DNA from: Candidatus Kuenenia stuttgartensis
GTDB taxonomy: Bacteria > Pseudomonadota > Alphaproteobacteria > SMXS01
Length of the DNA: 64,000 bases
Reading direction: 5' to 3'
Assembly (NCBI GenBank): GCA_943329845.2
Contig: CALQFM020000007.1
Span: 1 to 64,000, forward strand
Shown here: one piece after another, positions 39,004 to 48,498 of the stretch
Layout: each line of letters opens with the position of its first letter
Position numbering within the stretch: position 1 is the first letter of the stretch
Program-made: the position numbers and the translations under genes
The notes under the pieces: model-generated
Told to the model about the DNA's origin: nothing
The model's database searches: none
The model's input: only the letters and a program-made list of their open reading frames with translations

Positions 39004-40608
39004 ATGACGATCAGCAACGAGTGTGATTTTGACGCCGTCGTTGTCGGCGCCGGATTTGGCGGCATGTACATGGTGCACCTGCTGACACAACGGGGCTTGA
39101 GGGCGATAGGGATCGAACGCGGTGGCGATGTCGGCGGTACCTGGTACTGGAACCGGTACCCGGGTTGCCAATGCGATGTCGAGAGCATGGAGTACTCCTA
39201 TCAGTTCTCCGACGATCTGCAGCAGAAATGGAACTGGACGCAGCGTTACGCGGGGCAGCCGGAGATTCTCCGCTATGCCAACCACGTCGCCGATGCGTTC
39301 GACCTGCGAAAATATTTTCAGTTCAACACATCCGTGACCTCGGCGACCTATCATGACGGTGAGAAGAAGTGGGAGGTTGGCACCGATAGCGGCGGGACGG
39401 TGACCGCCCGCTTCCTGATCATGGCCACGGGCTGTCTGTCCACCACGAACACGCCGGCGTTTGCAGGACTGAACGACTTTGCCGGTCCGACCTATCACAC
39501 GGGTTCGTGGCCCCATGACGGTGTGGATTTTTCCGGGCAGAAGGTGGCTGTCATCGGCACCGGTTCGTCTGCCGTCCAGTCGATCCCGCTGATCGCGCAG
39601 CAGGCTGCCGACCTTACGGTGTTCCAGCGGACGGCCTCGTACACGATCCCGGCGCGAAACATGCCACTCGACCCTGACAGGGCCGCGCAGATCAAGGCCA
39701 ACTACAAGGACTTCCGGGCAAGAGGCGCCTTGTCGCCGGCCGCGTTCGGTGCCGACTATCCGCGCAACCTCGACTCGGTGCTGGATGCCACGCCCGAGGA
39801 GCGCGAAAGGCGGTTCGAGGAATACTGGCAGCATGGCGGCTTCATGTTCCTGGCCGCGTTCAGCGACATTTCACTGAACATGGACGCCAACAGGCTCGCC
39901 GCGGACTTCGTCCGCGGCAAGATCCGGTCGATCGTGACCGATCCGCACGTGGCGGAACTGCTGTGTCCCGAAACAGTGTTGGGATGCAAGCGTCTGTGCG
40001 CCGACAATGGCTACTACGAAACCTACAATTTACCGCACGTGCATCTCGTCGACGTTTCCAGCCATCCCATCGAGAGACTGACGGCCAAAGGCATCGAGAC
40101 GAACGGCAGGGCGTACGAGGTCGACGCCATCGTCTTCGCCACGGGCTTCGACGCCATGACCGGTTCGCTGATGAACTGCAACATCGTCGGCAGGAATGGC
40201 CTGCCGCTGAGGAAAAAATGGGCGGCGGGTCCAGGGAACTATCTGGGCCTCATGACCACCGGCTTTCCCAACATGTTCACTATCACCGGGCCGGGCAGCC
40301 CTTCGGCGCTGGCGAACCTGATCACGGGCATCGAACAGCATGCGGAGTTCATCACCAACCTGATCGTCTGGGCCGATGCCCGGGGGCACAGCACCGTCGA
40401 GCCTGTCCAGGAGGCAGAAGATCGCTGGGTCGACATCGTCAACCAGCGTGCGAACTTCACGCTCTATCCGAACTGCAACTCCTGGTACCTGGGCGCGAAT
40501 GTGCCCGGCAAGCCGCGGGTATTCATGCCCTATATCGGCTTTCCCGACTACAGCAAGAAACTGCGCTCGGTTGTCGCGAGCGAATACGAGCCGTTCCAGT
40601 TTGCCTGA
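39004..40608 (+). CDS. Baeyer-Villiger-type flavin monooxygenase
   Basis: 534 residues from ATG 39004. FAD-binding Rossmann motif VVVGAGFGGMYMVHLL at the N-terminus, NADPH-binding VAVIGTGSSAVQSIP at about 180, and the BVMO fingerprint FxGxxxHxxxWP as FAGPTYHTGSWP at about 160. The second ATG motif FATGFDAMTG is also typical. Type I BVMOs insert oxygen next to a carbonyl, turning ketones into esters or cyclic ketones into lactones; length fits the cyclohexanone monooxygenase group. The substrate is unknown. Convergent with the double-VOC gene, suggesting a small catabolic cluster with it and the aldo/keto reductase. Confidence 0.9.
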   Translation: MTISNECDFDAVVVGAGFGGMYMVHLLTQRGLRAIGIERGGDVGGTWYWNRYPGCQCDVESMEYSYQFSDDLQQKWNWTQRYAGQPEILRYANHVADAFDLRKYFQFNTSVTSATYHDGEKKWEVGTDSGGTVTARFLIMATGCLSTTNTPAFAGLNDFAGPTYHTGSWPHDGVDFSGQKVAVIGTGSSAVQSIPLIAQQAADLTVFQRTASYTIPARNMPLDPDRAAQIKANYKDFRARGALSPAAFGADYPRNLDSVLDATPEERERRFEEYWQHGGFMFLAAFSDISLNMDANRLAADFVRGKIRSIVTDPHVAELLCPETVLGCKRLCADNGYYETYNLPHVHLVDVSSHPIERLTAKGIETNGRAYEVDAIVFATGFDAMTGSLMNCNIVGRNGLPLRKKWAAGPGNYLGLMTTGFPNMFTITGPGSPSALANLITGIEQHAEFITNLIVWADARGHSTVEPVQEAEDRWVDIVNQRANFTLYPNCNSWYLGANVPGKPRVFMPYIGFPDYSKKLRSVVASEYEPFQFA

Positions 40609-40671
40609 AACGCGCGCTGCGGGTCGCCGATCGGCTCCAGCGCGGCCAGCCATTCGATAACGAGGACGGGA

Positions 40672-42123
40672 TCAGTGAGCCGGTTCAGAGGTTTTTGAAT
40701 CCTTCGTGTCGGTCCATGTCCTGAACCAGCGCAGCGCGTTTAAGATCTTGCTAACGAAGCCCGCATCGGCCAACTCGACGATCGTGCCGTCGGGATCGTA
40801 GAAGGCGATGATGCTCGACGAGGAGTTCTCGCCCGAGCAGCAGGGTGTAATGCCCGACAGGAACTGCACGCCCTGGGACTTGAGTGTGGCGACGTCGGCC
40901 TCGATGTCGCCAGTCAGAAATGCCGTGCGGTGCATGCCGATGTGATTGACCGGGATCGGATAGGCGCGTTCCGGATTGTGCGGCTTGATCCACTGCACCA
41001 GTTCCACGGTGGAATCGTCGCCCCGGTGGGTGAGCAGCGCGCCGTTGACTTCAAACCCGTCCTCGAAACCCATGGCCCGGGCGACGTCGACTGAATCGGA
41101 GGAGGCGAACCTTTCCGTCACGTCATACCCCATCATCTGATACCAGGCCCGGGACCGCTCGAAGTCGCTCACATTGATGTTGAGACGGTCCACACGGACT
41201 ATGTGCGTCGTGTCGGTCGCCTTGTCCGCACCTTCCACCTCGCGCAGCTCATAGAAGATGCCGTCGGGGTCGGTGAACACGGCAAACAGAGTGCCGTCGG
41301 ATCGCGCGGTCGGCGGCGCGATGAATCTGACGCCCATCCGCGTCATATATTCGTAATCGGCGGCGATATTGGTCGTATACATCGCCGCCTTGGCCATCCC
41401 AAGGTGGTTGATGTGGGTGTATGGCGGTTCATCATTCCTGGGAATCTTGAATTCGATGAGATCGATGATGCCGCCGCCGAAACCGCCCGGCCCAATCAAT
41501 TCGCCGCGCAACAGGTAACCGCCGGCGGAAGTTCCCTGGGATCCGTCATAGGATGTCGGCGTCTTGATGCCGATGGCCTGGGCCATTCCAAGCGTGTTGG
41601 TATCGGGGAAGCCCGATATCGTCTCGAAACCCAACTTCCCGTAGAACGCGCGGGAGGCGGCAAAATCACGGACATTGGCATTGAAATGAATGCGTGATTG
41701 CACGTGCATTTCCAAATTGGCGACCTGCTTGACCCGGACTGAGACAGAACTTCCCGGCGCGCCCGTCACGACCACGGAAATCCTGTTGTCTTTGGCAAGC
41801 GTTACCTGAAACTCGGATTGTCGGGCCTCGTCGAAATTCGCGAGGCTGGCAACAGTCTCCCCATTGAGCCGAATGGTCGCGCTCGTCGCCCTGCTGTCGC
41901 TGGTGACAATCAGTCTGGCCGCTCCCGGCACGCCGAAAAAGGTCTTCTGGTCGGTCTCCGCGTTGCCCGCGCCTTGATGGTGCCAGGAAAGGTGGCGGGT
42001 AAAATCAATCTGGACCGCGTTCTTGTAGGGAGGAACAAGGGCCACGAATGTTGCCAATACGGCCACCAGGCCAACCAGTCCTGCGAGGGCCTTTGCGAGA
42101 AGTTTCAGCCGAGACTTCTTCAA
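40672..42123 (-). CDS. Membrane-anchored protein with two VOC (glyoxalase/dioxygenase-fold) domains
   Basis: 483 residues. A basic N-terminus and one hydrophobic helix (ALAGLVGLVAVLATFVALV) anchor or export the protein. Residues about 40-135 form a beta-rich region without clear homology. Two VOC modules follow: about 145-300 (HFNANVRDFAASRAFYGKLGF ... HLGMAKAAMYT ... FTDPDGIFYELREV) and about 310-460 (LNINVSDFERSRAWYQMMGY ... HIGMHRTAFLTGD ... FYDPDGTIVELAD). The conserved His of the second strand and terminal Glu needed for metal binding are visible, while the first position of module 2 is Asn rather than His. VOC enzymes are normally cytoplasmic; an anchored double module facing the periplasm is unusual. 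Convergent with the BVMO gene, function unknown. Confidence 0.82.
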   Translation of the reverse strand: MKKSRLKLLAKALAGLVGLVAVLATFVALVPPYKNAVQIDFTRHLSWHHQGAGNAETDQKTFFGVPGAARLIVTSDSRATSATIRLNGETVASLANFDEARQSEFQVTLAKDNRISVVVTGAPGSSVSVRVKQVANLEMHVQSRIHFNANVRDFAASRAFYGKLGFETISGFPDTNTLGMAQAIGIKTPTSYDGSQGTSAGGYLLRGELIGPGGFGGGIIDLIEFKIPRNDEPPYTHINHLGMAKAAMYTTNIAADYEYMTRMGVRFIAPPTARSDGTLFAVFTDPDGIFYELREVEGADKATDTTHIVRVDRLNINVSDFERSRAWYQMMGYDVTERFASSDSVDVARAMGFEDGFEVNGALLTHRGDDSTVELVQWIKPHNPERAYPIPVNHIGMHRTAFLTGDIEADVATLKSQGVQFLSGITPCCSGENSSSSIIAFYDPDGTIVELADAGFVSKILNALRWFRTWTDTKDSKTSEPAH

Positions 42124-42269
42124 TCTGCCTTCCCTTCAGCCTTCGCGGCAAACTTGCCCGCGATCCTAAGCCTTAGGGCAGGGCAACAGTGCCGCGAACA
42201 TCGGCAACTGCTTGATTGCACGATGATTTCCGGCAGACGCCGGCGTTTGGCTCGCAATGCGGCCGCCGC

Positions 42270-43286
42270 TCACCCCATTGGATACAGGATTTCCTTCGAC
42301 ACCTTGTCGATGGCCTTCATCACGTCGTCGCTCAGCGTCATGTCCGCCGCGGCCAGAATGTCCGGCACCTGTTCTACGGTGGTCACGCCGACGATGGTCG
42401 AGGCGACGAAGTCGTGCTGCTTGCTCCACGCGACCGCCATGGTGACCGGTGATATCCCCGCCTCGGCGGCGATGCTCATGTAGCGGGTGGTTGCGTCCAG
42501 GCTCCTGTCGTTGACGAAGCGTTTCGCCATGGCCGCCTGGCGGCCGCCCATGCCGAGATAATTGGTGAAGCGGGCGCCTTCCGGGCGGGCGCCATTGTTG
42601 TACTTGCCCGACAGCACGCCGCCGCCCAGTGGCGAATAGGGGATCAGGCTGACGCCTTCGTGGCGACAGGCGGCGGCGAGCTCGTCCTCGAACCGCCGGT
42701 TGTTCAGGCTGAAATTGTTCTGGATGGTCTGGTAGCGGGCATAGCCGCCGCGCTCGGAGGCGGCGATCGACTTCATCAGGCCCCAGGTGGTCTCGTTGGA
42801 GCAGCCGACGATGCGGATCTTGCCCTCGCGGATCAGGTCGTCGAGCACTTCCATGGTCTCGTCATAGGGCGTGCCGTGGTCGGGCCAGTGGGTCTGGTAG
42901 AGGTCGACGTAGTCGGTGCCCAGCCGCTTCAGGCTGGCGTCGAGCGCGCGGGTGATGTTGTGCCGGTCGAGCGCGGTCATGCCGGCGCGCATGGCGCCCT
43001 TGATCCAGCCGTGGCTGGGGCCGCAGACCTTGGTGGCGAGGATGATCGAATCACGGTCTTTGCCCTTCAGCCACTTGCCGAAGAACTCCTCGGTGCGGCC
43101 GGCATATTTCGCGTCCGGCGGCACGGGGTAGTTCTCGGCGGTGTCGAAGAAGTTGATGCCGGCGTCGAGCGACATGTCGAGCACCCGCAGCGAGGTCTTC
43201 TCGTCGGCCTGGTTGCCGAAGGTCATGGTGCCCATGCAGATGTCGGACACGGTGATCGGGCTCTTGCCCAGGCGGCGGTACTGCAT
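42270..43286 (-). CDS. Aldo/keto reductase (Tas-like)
   Basis: 338 residues from ATG 43286 with a strong GGGGAGGAG ribosome binding site. AKR TIM barrel: LGKSPITVSDICMGTMTFG, catalytic Asp/Tyr in FFDTAENYP, the catalytic His in DLYQTHWPD, and NADPH-binding at GVTTVEQV. It resembles E. coli Tas and related NADPH-dependent reductases; substrates are various carbonyls. It is divergent from corA. A decayed fragment of a homologous gene lies at 38776-38892 on the same strand, about 3.4 kb away. Confidence 0.9.
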   Translation of the reverse strand: MQYRRLGKSPITVSDICMGTMTFGNQADEKTSLRVLDMSLDAGINFFDTAENYPVPPDAKYAGRTEEFFGKWLKGKDRDSIILATKVCGPSHGWIKGAMRAGMTALDRHNITRALDASLKRLGTDYVDLYQTHWPDHGTPYDETMEVLDDLIREGKIRIVGCSNETTWGLMKSIAASERGGYARYQTIQNNFSLNNRRFEDELAAACRHEGVSLIPYSPLGGGVLSGKYNNGARPEGARFTNYLGMGGRQAAMAKRFVNDRSLDATTRYMSIAAEAGISPVTMAVAWSKQHDFVASTIVGVTTVEQVPDILAAADMTLSDDVMKAIDKVSKEILYPMG

Positions 43287-43482
43287 CCCCAACTCCTCCC
43301 CAAAGATGAATTCGCGGCGCAGCTTAAGGGCGCGCGGCGAGGTTGGCCAGCCCCTCGTTCCGGCCGGCAACGCGCGGGGATGCGGCGGCGGAACGCCAGG
43401 TGCTATGGTGGACGAAGCCACGTGCCGTTTTCAACGTTCCGGCAGCGTGCTACATCGGGTGGACAAGGGGAGGGACGCCGAA

Positions 43483-44628
43483 ATGAAGTCTGAAGGGGAC
43501 ATCGCTTCCGCCTCCAGCGACGGGCCGGTGCATAACAAGCACAAGCAGCAAGGCCTGCTGCGGGTGATCCGCGACCATAGCAAGTCGGTGGACCTGCCCG
43601 CGGGCACCATCGCGAGCGACCTCGGCGCCTCGCCCACCCATGTCCGGACCGTGTCCTACGATGTCGAGCACCTGCATGAGCACGAAGGCGTGGCGCCCGG
43701 CGATCTGGCCAAGCTGCGCAACAGCAGCGATGTATTGTGGATCGACGTCACCGGCCTCAAGGATACGAAGACCATCGAGGAGATCGGCGCCGCCTTCGGC
43801 CTGCACAGGCTGACGCTGGAGGACATCACCAACACCCACCAGCGGCCGAAGGTGGAGACGTTCGACCACTACGTCTTCATCGTGATGAAGATGCTGGACC
43901 ATTCGGACGCCGGCCTGACCGAGCAGATGTCGATCATCGTCGGCGACGACTACCTGATCACCTTCCAGGAACGGGCGGGCGACTGCTTCGACCCGACCCG
44001 CGCCCGGCTGAAGCGGAAGGGCAGCCAGCTCCGCTCTGAGGGCCCGGACCGGCTGGCGCATGCGCTGATCGACGCGGTGATCGACAATTTCTTCCCGCTG
44101 CTCGAGAATTACGGCGAGGTGATCGAGGACCTGGAAGACCTAGTGGTCACGAAGCCAGAGGCCTCGCATGTGGAACGGCTGCATTCGATCAAGCGCGACC
44201 TGCTGGAAATCCGGCGCGCGATCTGGCCGACACGCGAGCTGGTCAACGCGCTGATCCGCGACGAGCACCACCTGTTCCGCGACAACACCCGCATCTATCT
44301 GCGCGACTGCTACGATCACGCCATCCAGCTCATGGACATCGTCGAGACCTACCGCGAGATCGCCTCCGGCCTGCTCGACGTCTATCTGTCGAGCATGAGC
44401 GCGCGGATGAACGAGATCATGAAGGTGCTGACCATCATCTCCACGATCTTCATCCCGCTCAGCTTCTTCGCCGGCATCTGGGGCATGAATTTCGAGTACA
44501 TGCCCGAGCTGAAGAAGACGTGGGCTTATCCAACGGCGCTTGGACTGATGTTGACGGTTGCCTGTCTGCTGGTGATATTTTTCTGGCGCAAGGGCTGGCT
44601 GGGCGAGCGCAAGCAGAAAGGGTCCTGA
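43483..44628 (+). CDS. corA: CorA-family magnesium/cobalt transporter
   Basis: 381 residues from ATG 43483 (AAGGGGAGGGA upstream). A large cytoplasmic alpha/beta domain is followed by the long stalk helix and two C-terminal membrane helices. The pore motif GMN is present in FFAGIWGMNFEYMPEL. CorA forms a pentameric Mg2+ channel; the N-terminal 30 residues are an extra polar extension. ZntB-type zinc transporters share the fold, so ion preference is from homology. Divergent from the aldo/keto reductase with 196 bp between. Confidence 0.92.
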   Translation: MKSEGDIASASSDGPVHNKHKQQGLLRVIRDHSKSVDLPAGTIASDLGASPTHVRTVSYDVEHLHEHEGVAPGDLAKLRNSSDVLWIDVTGLKDTKTIEEIGAAFGLHRLTLEDITNTHQRPKVETFDHYVFIVMKMLDHSDAGLTEQMSIIVGDDYLITFQERAGDCFDPTRARLKRKGSQLRSEGPDRLAHALIDAVIDNFFPLLENYGEVIEDLEDLVVTKPEASHVERLHSIKRDLLEIRRAIWPTRELVNALIRDEHHLFRDNTRIYLRDCYDHAIQLMDIVETYREIASGLLDVYLSSMSARMNEIMKVLTIISTIFIPLSFFAGIWGMNFEYMPELKKTWAYPTALGLMLTVACLLVIFFWRKGWLGERKQKGS

Positions 44629-44659
44629 CCGGAAGCTTCGGTGGGGCCCCGGGTTCGCC

Positions 44660-44935
44660 TCAGCCGCGGCCGGAATGAGGCCAGTGCGACGGGCTCAGGA
44701 TCACGCCGGTCAGCGCGCGGGCGAGATCCCGCAGGCCTGCTGCATGGGCTTCGCGCACAAGATATTCCAGGCCACCCAGGATGGCGTCGGCCGCCTCCTC
44801 GGCGGTCTCGTTCACCGGCACAAACCGGTGGTCCTTGTCGATGCCATCGCTGCTGCCGCCGACATGATGCACTTGGCCGTCTCCACAGGGTCCGGCCGCG
44901 CCGGACGAATTCACGATGCTGCCATTGGACAGCAT
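44660..44935 (-). CDS. Hypothetical small protein
   Basis: 91 residues, unknown family. The first 40 residues are Gly/Ser/His-rich, the rest is predicted helical (ETAEEAADAILGGLEYLVREAHAAGLRDLARALTGVI), which looks like a real amphipathic protein segment. No convincing ribosome binding site. It lies between corA (convergent) and the LuxR-type gene (same strand, downstream of it), 70 bp after that gene, so it could be its second operon member. It may begin further downstream than 44935. Confidence 0.5.
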   Translation of the reverse strand: MLSNGSIVNSSGAAGPCGDGQVHHVGGSSDGIDKDHRFVPVNETAEEAADAILGGLEYLVREAHAAGLRDLARALTGVILSPSHWPHSGRG

Positions 44936-45005
44936 CCGGCGGCAGCGTGAAACCTAGCCAGTCCAGTAGGTTTTGACAGTCCGGTGGGAGAAGGCCGGCC
45001 TCGGG

Positions 45006-45725
45006 TCAGGGCACGATCAGGCCCAGGCGGATCGCCTTGACCACCGCGGCGACGCGGGAGTTGACGCCCAGCTTCTTGCAGACGTTCTGGACGTGGAACT
45101 TGACGCTGTGCTCGGAGATGCCCAGGCGCGCGGCGGCGTCGGCATTGTTCAGCCCCTCGACCAGCCGCAGGAGCACGTCGCGCTCGCGCGCCGTGAGCGG
45201 CGATCCCGACACCACGTCGCCCTCATCCTCGATCGCCGTATAGGCCTGGTGGAACTGCACTGAGAGCACCCGGCCGATATGCAGGTCGCTGTCCGAGACG
45301 CCGCGCGGCTTGGCGCGCATGAAACTGACGCCGTTGACCTGGCCGAACGGGCCGTGGATCGGCACGGTGACGCCGTCGAACATCGACGCCTCGCGGATCT
45401 CGCCCATCAGCCGCCTCTGGCGCTTCGTCAGGTCCATGGTCGACGTGATCTTCTCCCACTCGAAAGGCAGGCGGCTGTGCACCACCTGGTCGGCCAGCGG
45501 GTCGATGTCCTCGTATTTCTCGGCGTCGTAGTGGTCGAACCAGTCCCACGAAATCGTGGTGAACACGACCACATCCGTCGAAGGGCCACGGGTGAGAGGA
45601 TTGGCAAAGCCGAAATAATGAATCCGGTCGAAATCCAGCGACAGCATGGCCTTGCGGAACCCGTCGATCAGCTCGTCACGCGTCGCTGCCTTCGCCGTGG
45701 TCTGGAAAAACTCGTCGACGAGCAT
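45006..45725 (-). CDS. LuxR-type acyl-homoserine-lactone receptor (solo)
   Basis: 239 residues from ATG 45725. Residues about 15-160 are an autoinducer-binding domain; the conserved ligand residues of TraR/LuxR are seen in WFDHYDAEKYEDIDPL (Trp, Tyr, Asp-Pro) and PFEWEKI (Trp), and a Gly in VTVPIHGPFGQVNGVSF. Residues about 175-235 are the LuxR helix-turn-helix: LTARERDVLLRLVEGLNNADAAARLGISEHSVKFHVQNVCKKLGV. No luxI-type synthase lies in the window, so it would be an orphan receptor. It is divergent from the acyl-CoA ligase across 402 bp and is the likely regulator of it. Confidence 0.9.
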   Translation of the reverse strand: MLVDEFFQTTAKAATRDELIDGFRKAMLSLDFDRIHYFGFANPLTRGPSTDVVVFTTISWDWFDHYDAEKYEDIDPLADQVVHSRLPFEWEKITSTMDLTKRQRRLMGEIREASMFDGVTVPIHGPFGQVNGVSFMRAKPRGVSDSDLHIGRVLSVQFHQAYTAIEDEGDVVSGSPLTARERDVLLRLVEGLNNADAAARLGISEHSVKFHVQNVCKKLGVNSRVAAVVKAIRLGLIVP

Positions 45726-45915
45726 CAGCGTGTATGCTCCGGGTCGCCGGGGCCGCAGGAATCGCCCCATGCACCCTGGTCGGCCTGGCCCCGGCGGGCG
45801 AGACGCGTGCGTGACCGGTCCCCCTCCATCGGCCTTTCGGCCACGCTGCTCATCGTCATGCGCCAGCCTTGAGCGTCGCCGCCCGGCATGCCAGCCGCCC
45901 GAGCCTGTATTTGAC

Positions 45916-46010
45916 CCTAAAGGTTTGGGCGGAGTGGTCTCGTTGTCCCCAAGAGCCATTCTAGCGGACAAATCACCACACCGTGCAAGGGAAAACATAC
46001 AACCTTTAGG
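45916..46010. promoter_or_regulatory. Inverted 10-bp repeats in the luxR / acyl-CoA ligase gap
   Basis: The gap 45726-46127 has no gene. CCTAAAGGTT at 45916-45925 and its exact reverse complement AACCTTTAGG at 46001-46010 are 75 bp apart. Each copy contains an ACC(T)/GGT dyad. This spacing (about seven helical turns) is compatible with two operator sites bound by the same dimeric regulator. It does not match the known lux or tra boxes. The rest of the gap holds no other structure I can name. Confidence 0.45.
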
Positions 46011-46127
46011 TGTGCCTTTGAGCGGACCAAGACTGCACTGCGCGATCGGCCTCCTTACCTTGTTCGCGGCGGCCACGGCGTCATGTATAAGCAAACCAGC
46101 GGTCAACTCAGCAAGCGAGGACGGTTG

Positions 46128-47756
46128 ATGTTTGGACAGATGCAGGATGTTCCCCTGCTGGTTTCTTCCCTGATCGACTATGCGGAAAAATTCCATTCGG
46201 AGCAGGAAATCGTCACCCGCACGCTGCAAGGCCCGATCCACCGCTATACCTACGCCGATGCCGGCCGGCGTTCGCGCCAGCTGGCGAAGGCGCTGATCGC
46301 GCTGGGCGTGGGCGAAGGCGACCGGGTCGGCACGCTGGCCTGGAACACCTACCGGCATTTCGAGGCGTGGTACGGCATCACCGGCATCGGCGCCGTCACC
46401 CACACGCTCAATCCCCGCCTGTTCGCCGAACAGCTCGCCTACATCATCCACCATGCCGAAAACCGGTTCGTCATCCTGGACCCGACCTTCACCGGCATGC
46501 TCGAGGGCATCCTCGACCAGATTCCGACGGTGGAAGGCTTCATCATCCTGGCCGACCGGGCCGACATGCCGGCGACCAGCCTGCCCAACGTGATCTGCTA
46601 CGAGGACCTGATCGCCGCCCACGACGCCGACTACCAGTGGCCCCAGCTCGACGAGCGGGCGGCGGCGGCCATGTGCTACACCTCGGGCACCACCGGCAAT
46701 CCCAAGGGCGTGCTCTACACCAACCGCTCCTGCGTGCTGCATGCGCTGTCGGCGGCGCTGCCCGACGTCATGGGCTGCGGCTCGCGCACCACGATCATGC
46801 CGGTGGTGCCGCTGTTCCATGCCAATGGCTGGGGCATCGCCCATTTCGCGCCGATGACCGGCGCCAAGATGGTGCTGCCCGGCAAGGAAATGGACGGCGC
46901 CAGCATTTACCAGCTGCTGAACGAGGAGAAGGTCAACCTGACGGCGGCCGTTCCCACGGTCTGGCTGATGCTGCTGCGGCATCTTCAGGAAAACGACCTG
47001 GACCTGCCCTATCTGGAACGGGTCGTCATCGGCGGCTCGGCGGCGCCGCGGTCGATGATCGAGGCGTTCGAGGCGAAGTACGGCGTCACGGTCGGCCACA
47101 TCTGGGGCATGACCGAGATCAACCCGATCGGCTCCATGGGCACGCCCAAGGCGTCCATGGAGGGCATGGACTACCAGGACCAGCTCGACCTGAAGATGAA
47201 GCAGGGCCGCGGCATGTGGGGCGTAGATCTGAAGATCACCGACGACGACGGCAACCGCCTGCCCTGGGACGGCGAGACCGCCGGCCACCTGATGGTGCGC
47301 GGGCCGTGGGTGGTCAGCGAATACTACAAGGGCGAGGGCGGCCAGATTCTCGACGAGGAAGGCTTCTTCGACACCGGCGACATCGCCAACATCGACAGCT
47401 ACGGCTATGTCCAGCTCACCGACCGGGCCAAGGACGTGATCAAGTCGGGCGGCGAGTGGATCAGCTCCATCGACCTGGAGAACACCGCCGTCGGCCACCC
47501 GGAGATCGCCGAGGCGGCGGTGATCGGCATCTATCACCCGAAATGGGACGAGCGCCCGCTGCTGGTCTGCGTCCGCGCCAAGGATGCGACCATCGGCAAG
47601 GACGCCATCCTGGAATTCATGACCGGCAAGGTCGCCAAGTGGTGGATGCCCGACGACGTGGTGTTCGTCGAGGAACTGCCGCACACCGCTACGGGCAAGC
47701 TGCAGAAGCTGAAGCTGCGCGAGCAGTTCAAGGGATACAAGCTGCCGACCTATTGA
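46128..47756 (+). CDS. Acyl-CoA ligase (AMP-forming, medium/long-chain type)
   Basis: 542 residues from ATG 46128. ANL superfamily: P-loop [19 protein letters not shown]5 [13 protein letters not shown]7 [34 protein letters not shown], and the catalytic Lys near the end in [13 protein letters not shown]. Length and motifs match AlkK/FadD3-like fatty-acyl-CoA ligases. Divergent from the LuxR-type regulator with an inverted repeat between. A degenerate copy of its 3' end lies at 49432-49607, downstream of a TA pair and an APH-like pseudogene. Confidence 0.92.
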   Translation: MFGQMQDVPLLVSSLIDYAEKFHSEQEIVTRTLQGPIHRYTYADAGRRSRQLAKALIALGVGEGDRVGTLAWNTYRHFEAWYGITGIGAVTHTLNPRLFAEQLAYIIHHAENRFVILDPTFTGMLEGILDQIPTVEGFIILADRADMPATSLPNVICYEDLIAAHDADYQWPQLDERAAAAMCYTSGTTGNPKGVLYTNRSCVLHALSAALPDVMGCGSRTTIMPVVPLFHANGWGIAHFAPMTGAKMVLPGKEMDGASIYQLLNEEKVNLTAAVPTVWLMLLRHLQENDLDLPYLERVVIGGSAAPRSMIEAFEAKYGVTVGHIWGMTEINPIGSMGTPKASMEGMDYQDQLDLKMKQGRGMWGVDLKITDDDGNRLPWDGETAGHLMVRGPWVVSEYYKGEGGQILDEEGFFDTGDIANIDSYGYVQLTDRAKDVIKSGGEWISSIDLENTAVGHPEIAEAAVIGIYHPKWDERPLLVCVRAKDATIGKDAILEFMTGKVAKWWMPDDVVFVEELPHTATGKLQKLKLREQFKGYKLPTY

Positions 47757-47834
47757 AGGTATTGGTTGCCGACAACGCGGCCTCGACGAAACCGGCAGGC
47801 CGGAGGACGAGGAGGTGGCCGCTTGGTGATGCCG

Positions 47835-47849
47835 ATTCCCGTTCGGAAT
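47835..47849. promoter_or_regulatory. Short inverted repeat before the DUF433/DUF5615 pair
   Basis: ATTCC (47835-47839), 5-nt centre, GGAAT (47845-47849), 48 bp before the DUF433 start and just upstream of a TATGCT that could be a -10 element. A possible operator for autoregulation by the DUF433 antitoxin, whose N-terminus is DNA-binding-like in the family. Confidence 0.35.
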
Positions 47850-47896
47850 GTTATGCTTATCAAATCCGCTTTACGATGCCGCTCAGGAGATGACCA

Positions 47897-48121
47897 ATGA
47901 GCGAAACCCATCGCATCACCGTCGATCCCGAACAATGCGGGGGCAGGCCTTGCCTGCGTGGCCTTCGCATTCGCGTGCGAGATGTGCTCGATCTGCTCGC
48001 CGCCGGCGCCAGCCGTGAGGAAATTCTCGAGGACTATCCTCTGCTGGAGGACGGCGACATTACCGCCGCGCTGGAATACGCGGCGCGGCAGAACGATCAT
48101 CCGGTGTTGCACGTGGCTTGA
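47897..48121 (+). CDS. DUF433 family antitoxin
   Basis: 74 residues with CAGGAGATGACC upstream. ITVDPEQCGGRPCLRGLRIRVRDVLDLLAAGASREEILEDYPLLEDGDITAALEYAA is a complete DUF433 domain (winged-helix-like), the usual antitoxin partner of DUF5615 PIN-like nucleases. Its TGA overlaps the ATG of the downstream toxin by one base. Confidence 0.93.
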   Translation: MSETHRITVDPEQCGGRPCLRGLRIRVRDVLDLLAAGASREEILEDYPLLEDGDITAALEYAARQNDHPVLHVA

Positions 48122-48450
48122 TGCGCTTCCTGGTCGACGCACAGCTTCCCCCCGCGCTCGCACGTTGGCTTGCGGCCAAGGGGCACGAGGCGGCGCATGT
48201 TGGCGACCTGGGGATGCAAGCCGCATCCGACGCCGCGATCTGGAACTATGCGCTGGCTGCGTCCTCGGTGATCGTCACGAAGGACGAGGACTTCGCACAG
48301 CGCAAGGTGCTGGAAGACGGCGGGCCAAGCGTCGTCTGGATCAGGCTTCCGAACACGCGGCGCCGCGATCTGCTCGGCTGGTTCGACACGGCGCTGCCGG
48401 ATATTCTCGCGGCGTTGGCGCGCGGCGACACGCTGGTCGAGGTCATATGA
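48121..48450 (+). CDS. DUF5615 PIN-like toxin nuclease
   Basis: 109 residues. MRFLVDAQLPPALARWLAAKGHEAAHVGDLGM is the Mut7-C/PIN-like opening with the first acidic residue (Asp) of the active site; VIVTKDEDFAQRK carries two further acidic residues. Predicted RNase toxin paired with DUF433. Intact and coupled to its antitoxin. The pair sits between the acyl-CoA ligase gene and a truncated copy of it, consistent with later arrival. Confidence 0.92.
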   Translation: MRFLVDAQLPPALARWLAAKGHEAAHVGDLGMQAASDAAIWNYALAASSVIVTKDEDFAQRKVLEDGGPSVVWIRLPNTRRRDLLGWFDTALPDILAALARGDTLVEVI

Positions 48451-48498
48451 CAACCGCTACGGTTAAATGCCCGAGCCTCGACAAGTCCCATTAAGGCA

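Noticed and set aside
45916-46010. The inverted repeats as a lux or tra box
   Set aside because: A lux box is a continuous 18-20 bp dyad; these are two 10-mers 75 bp apart with a different sequence.
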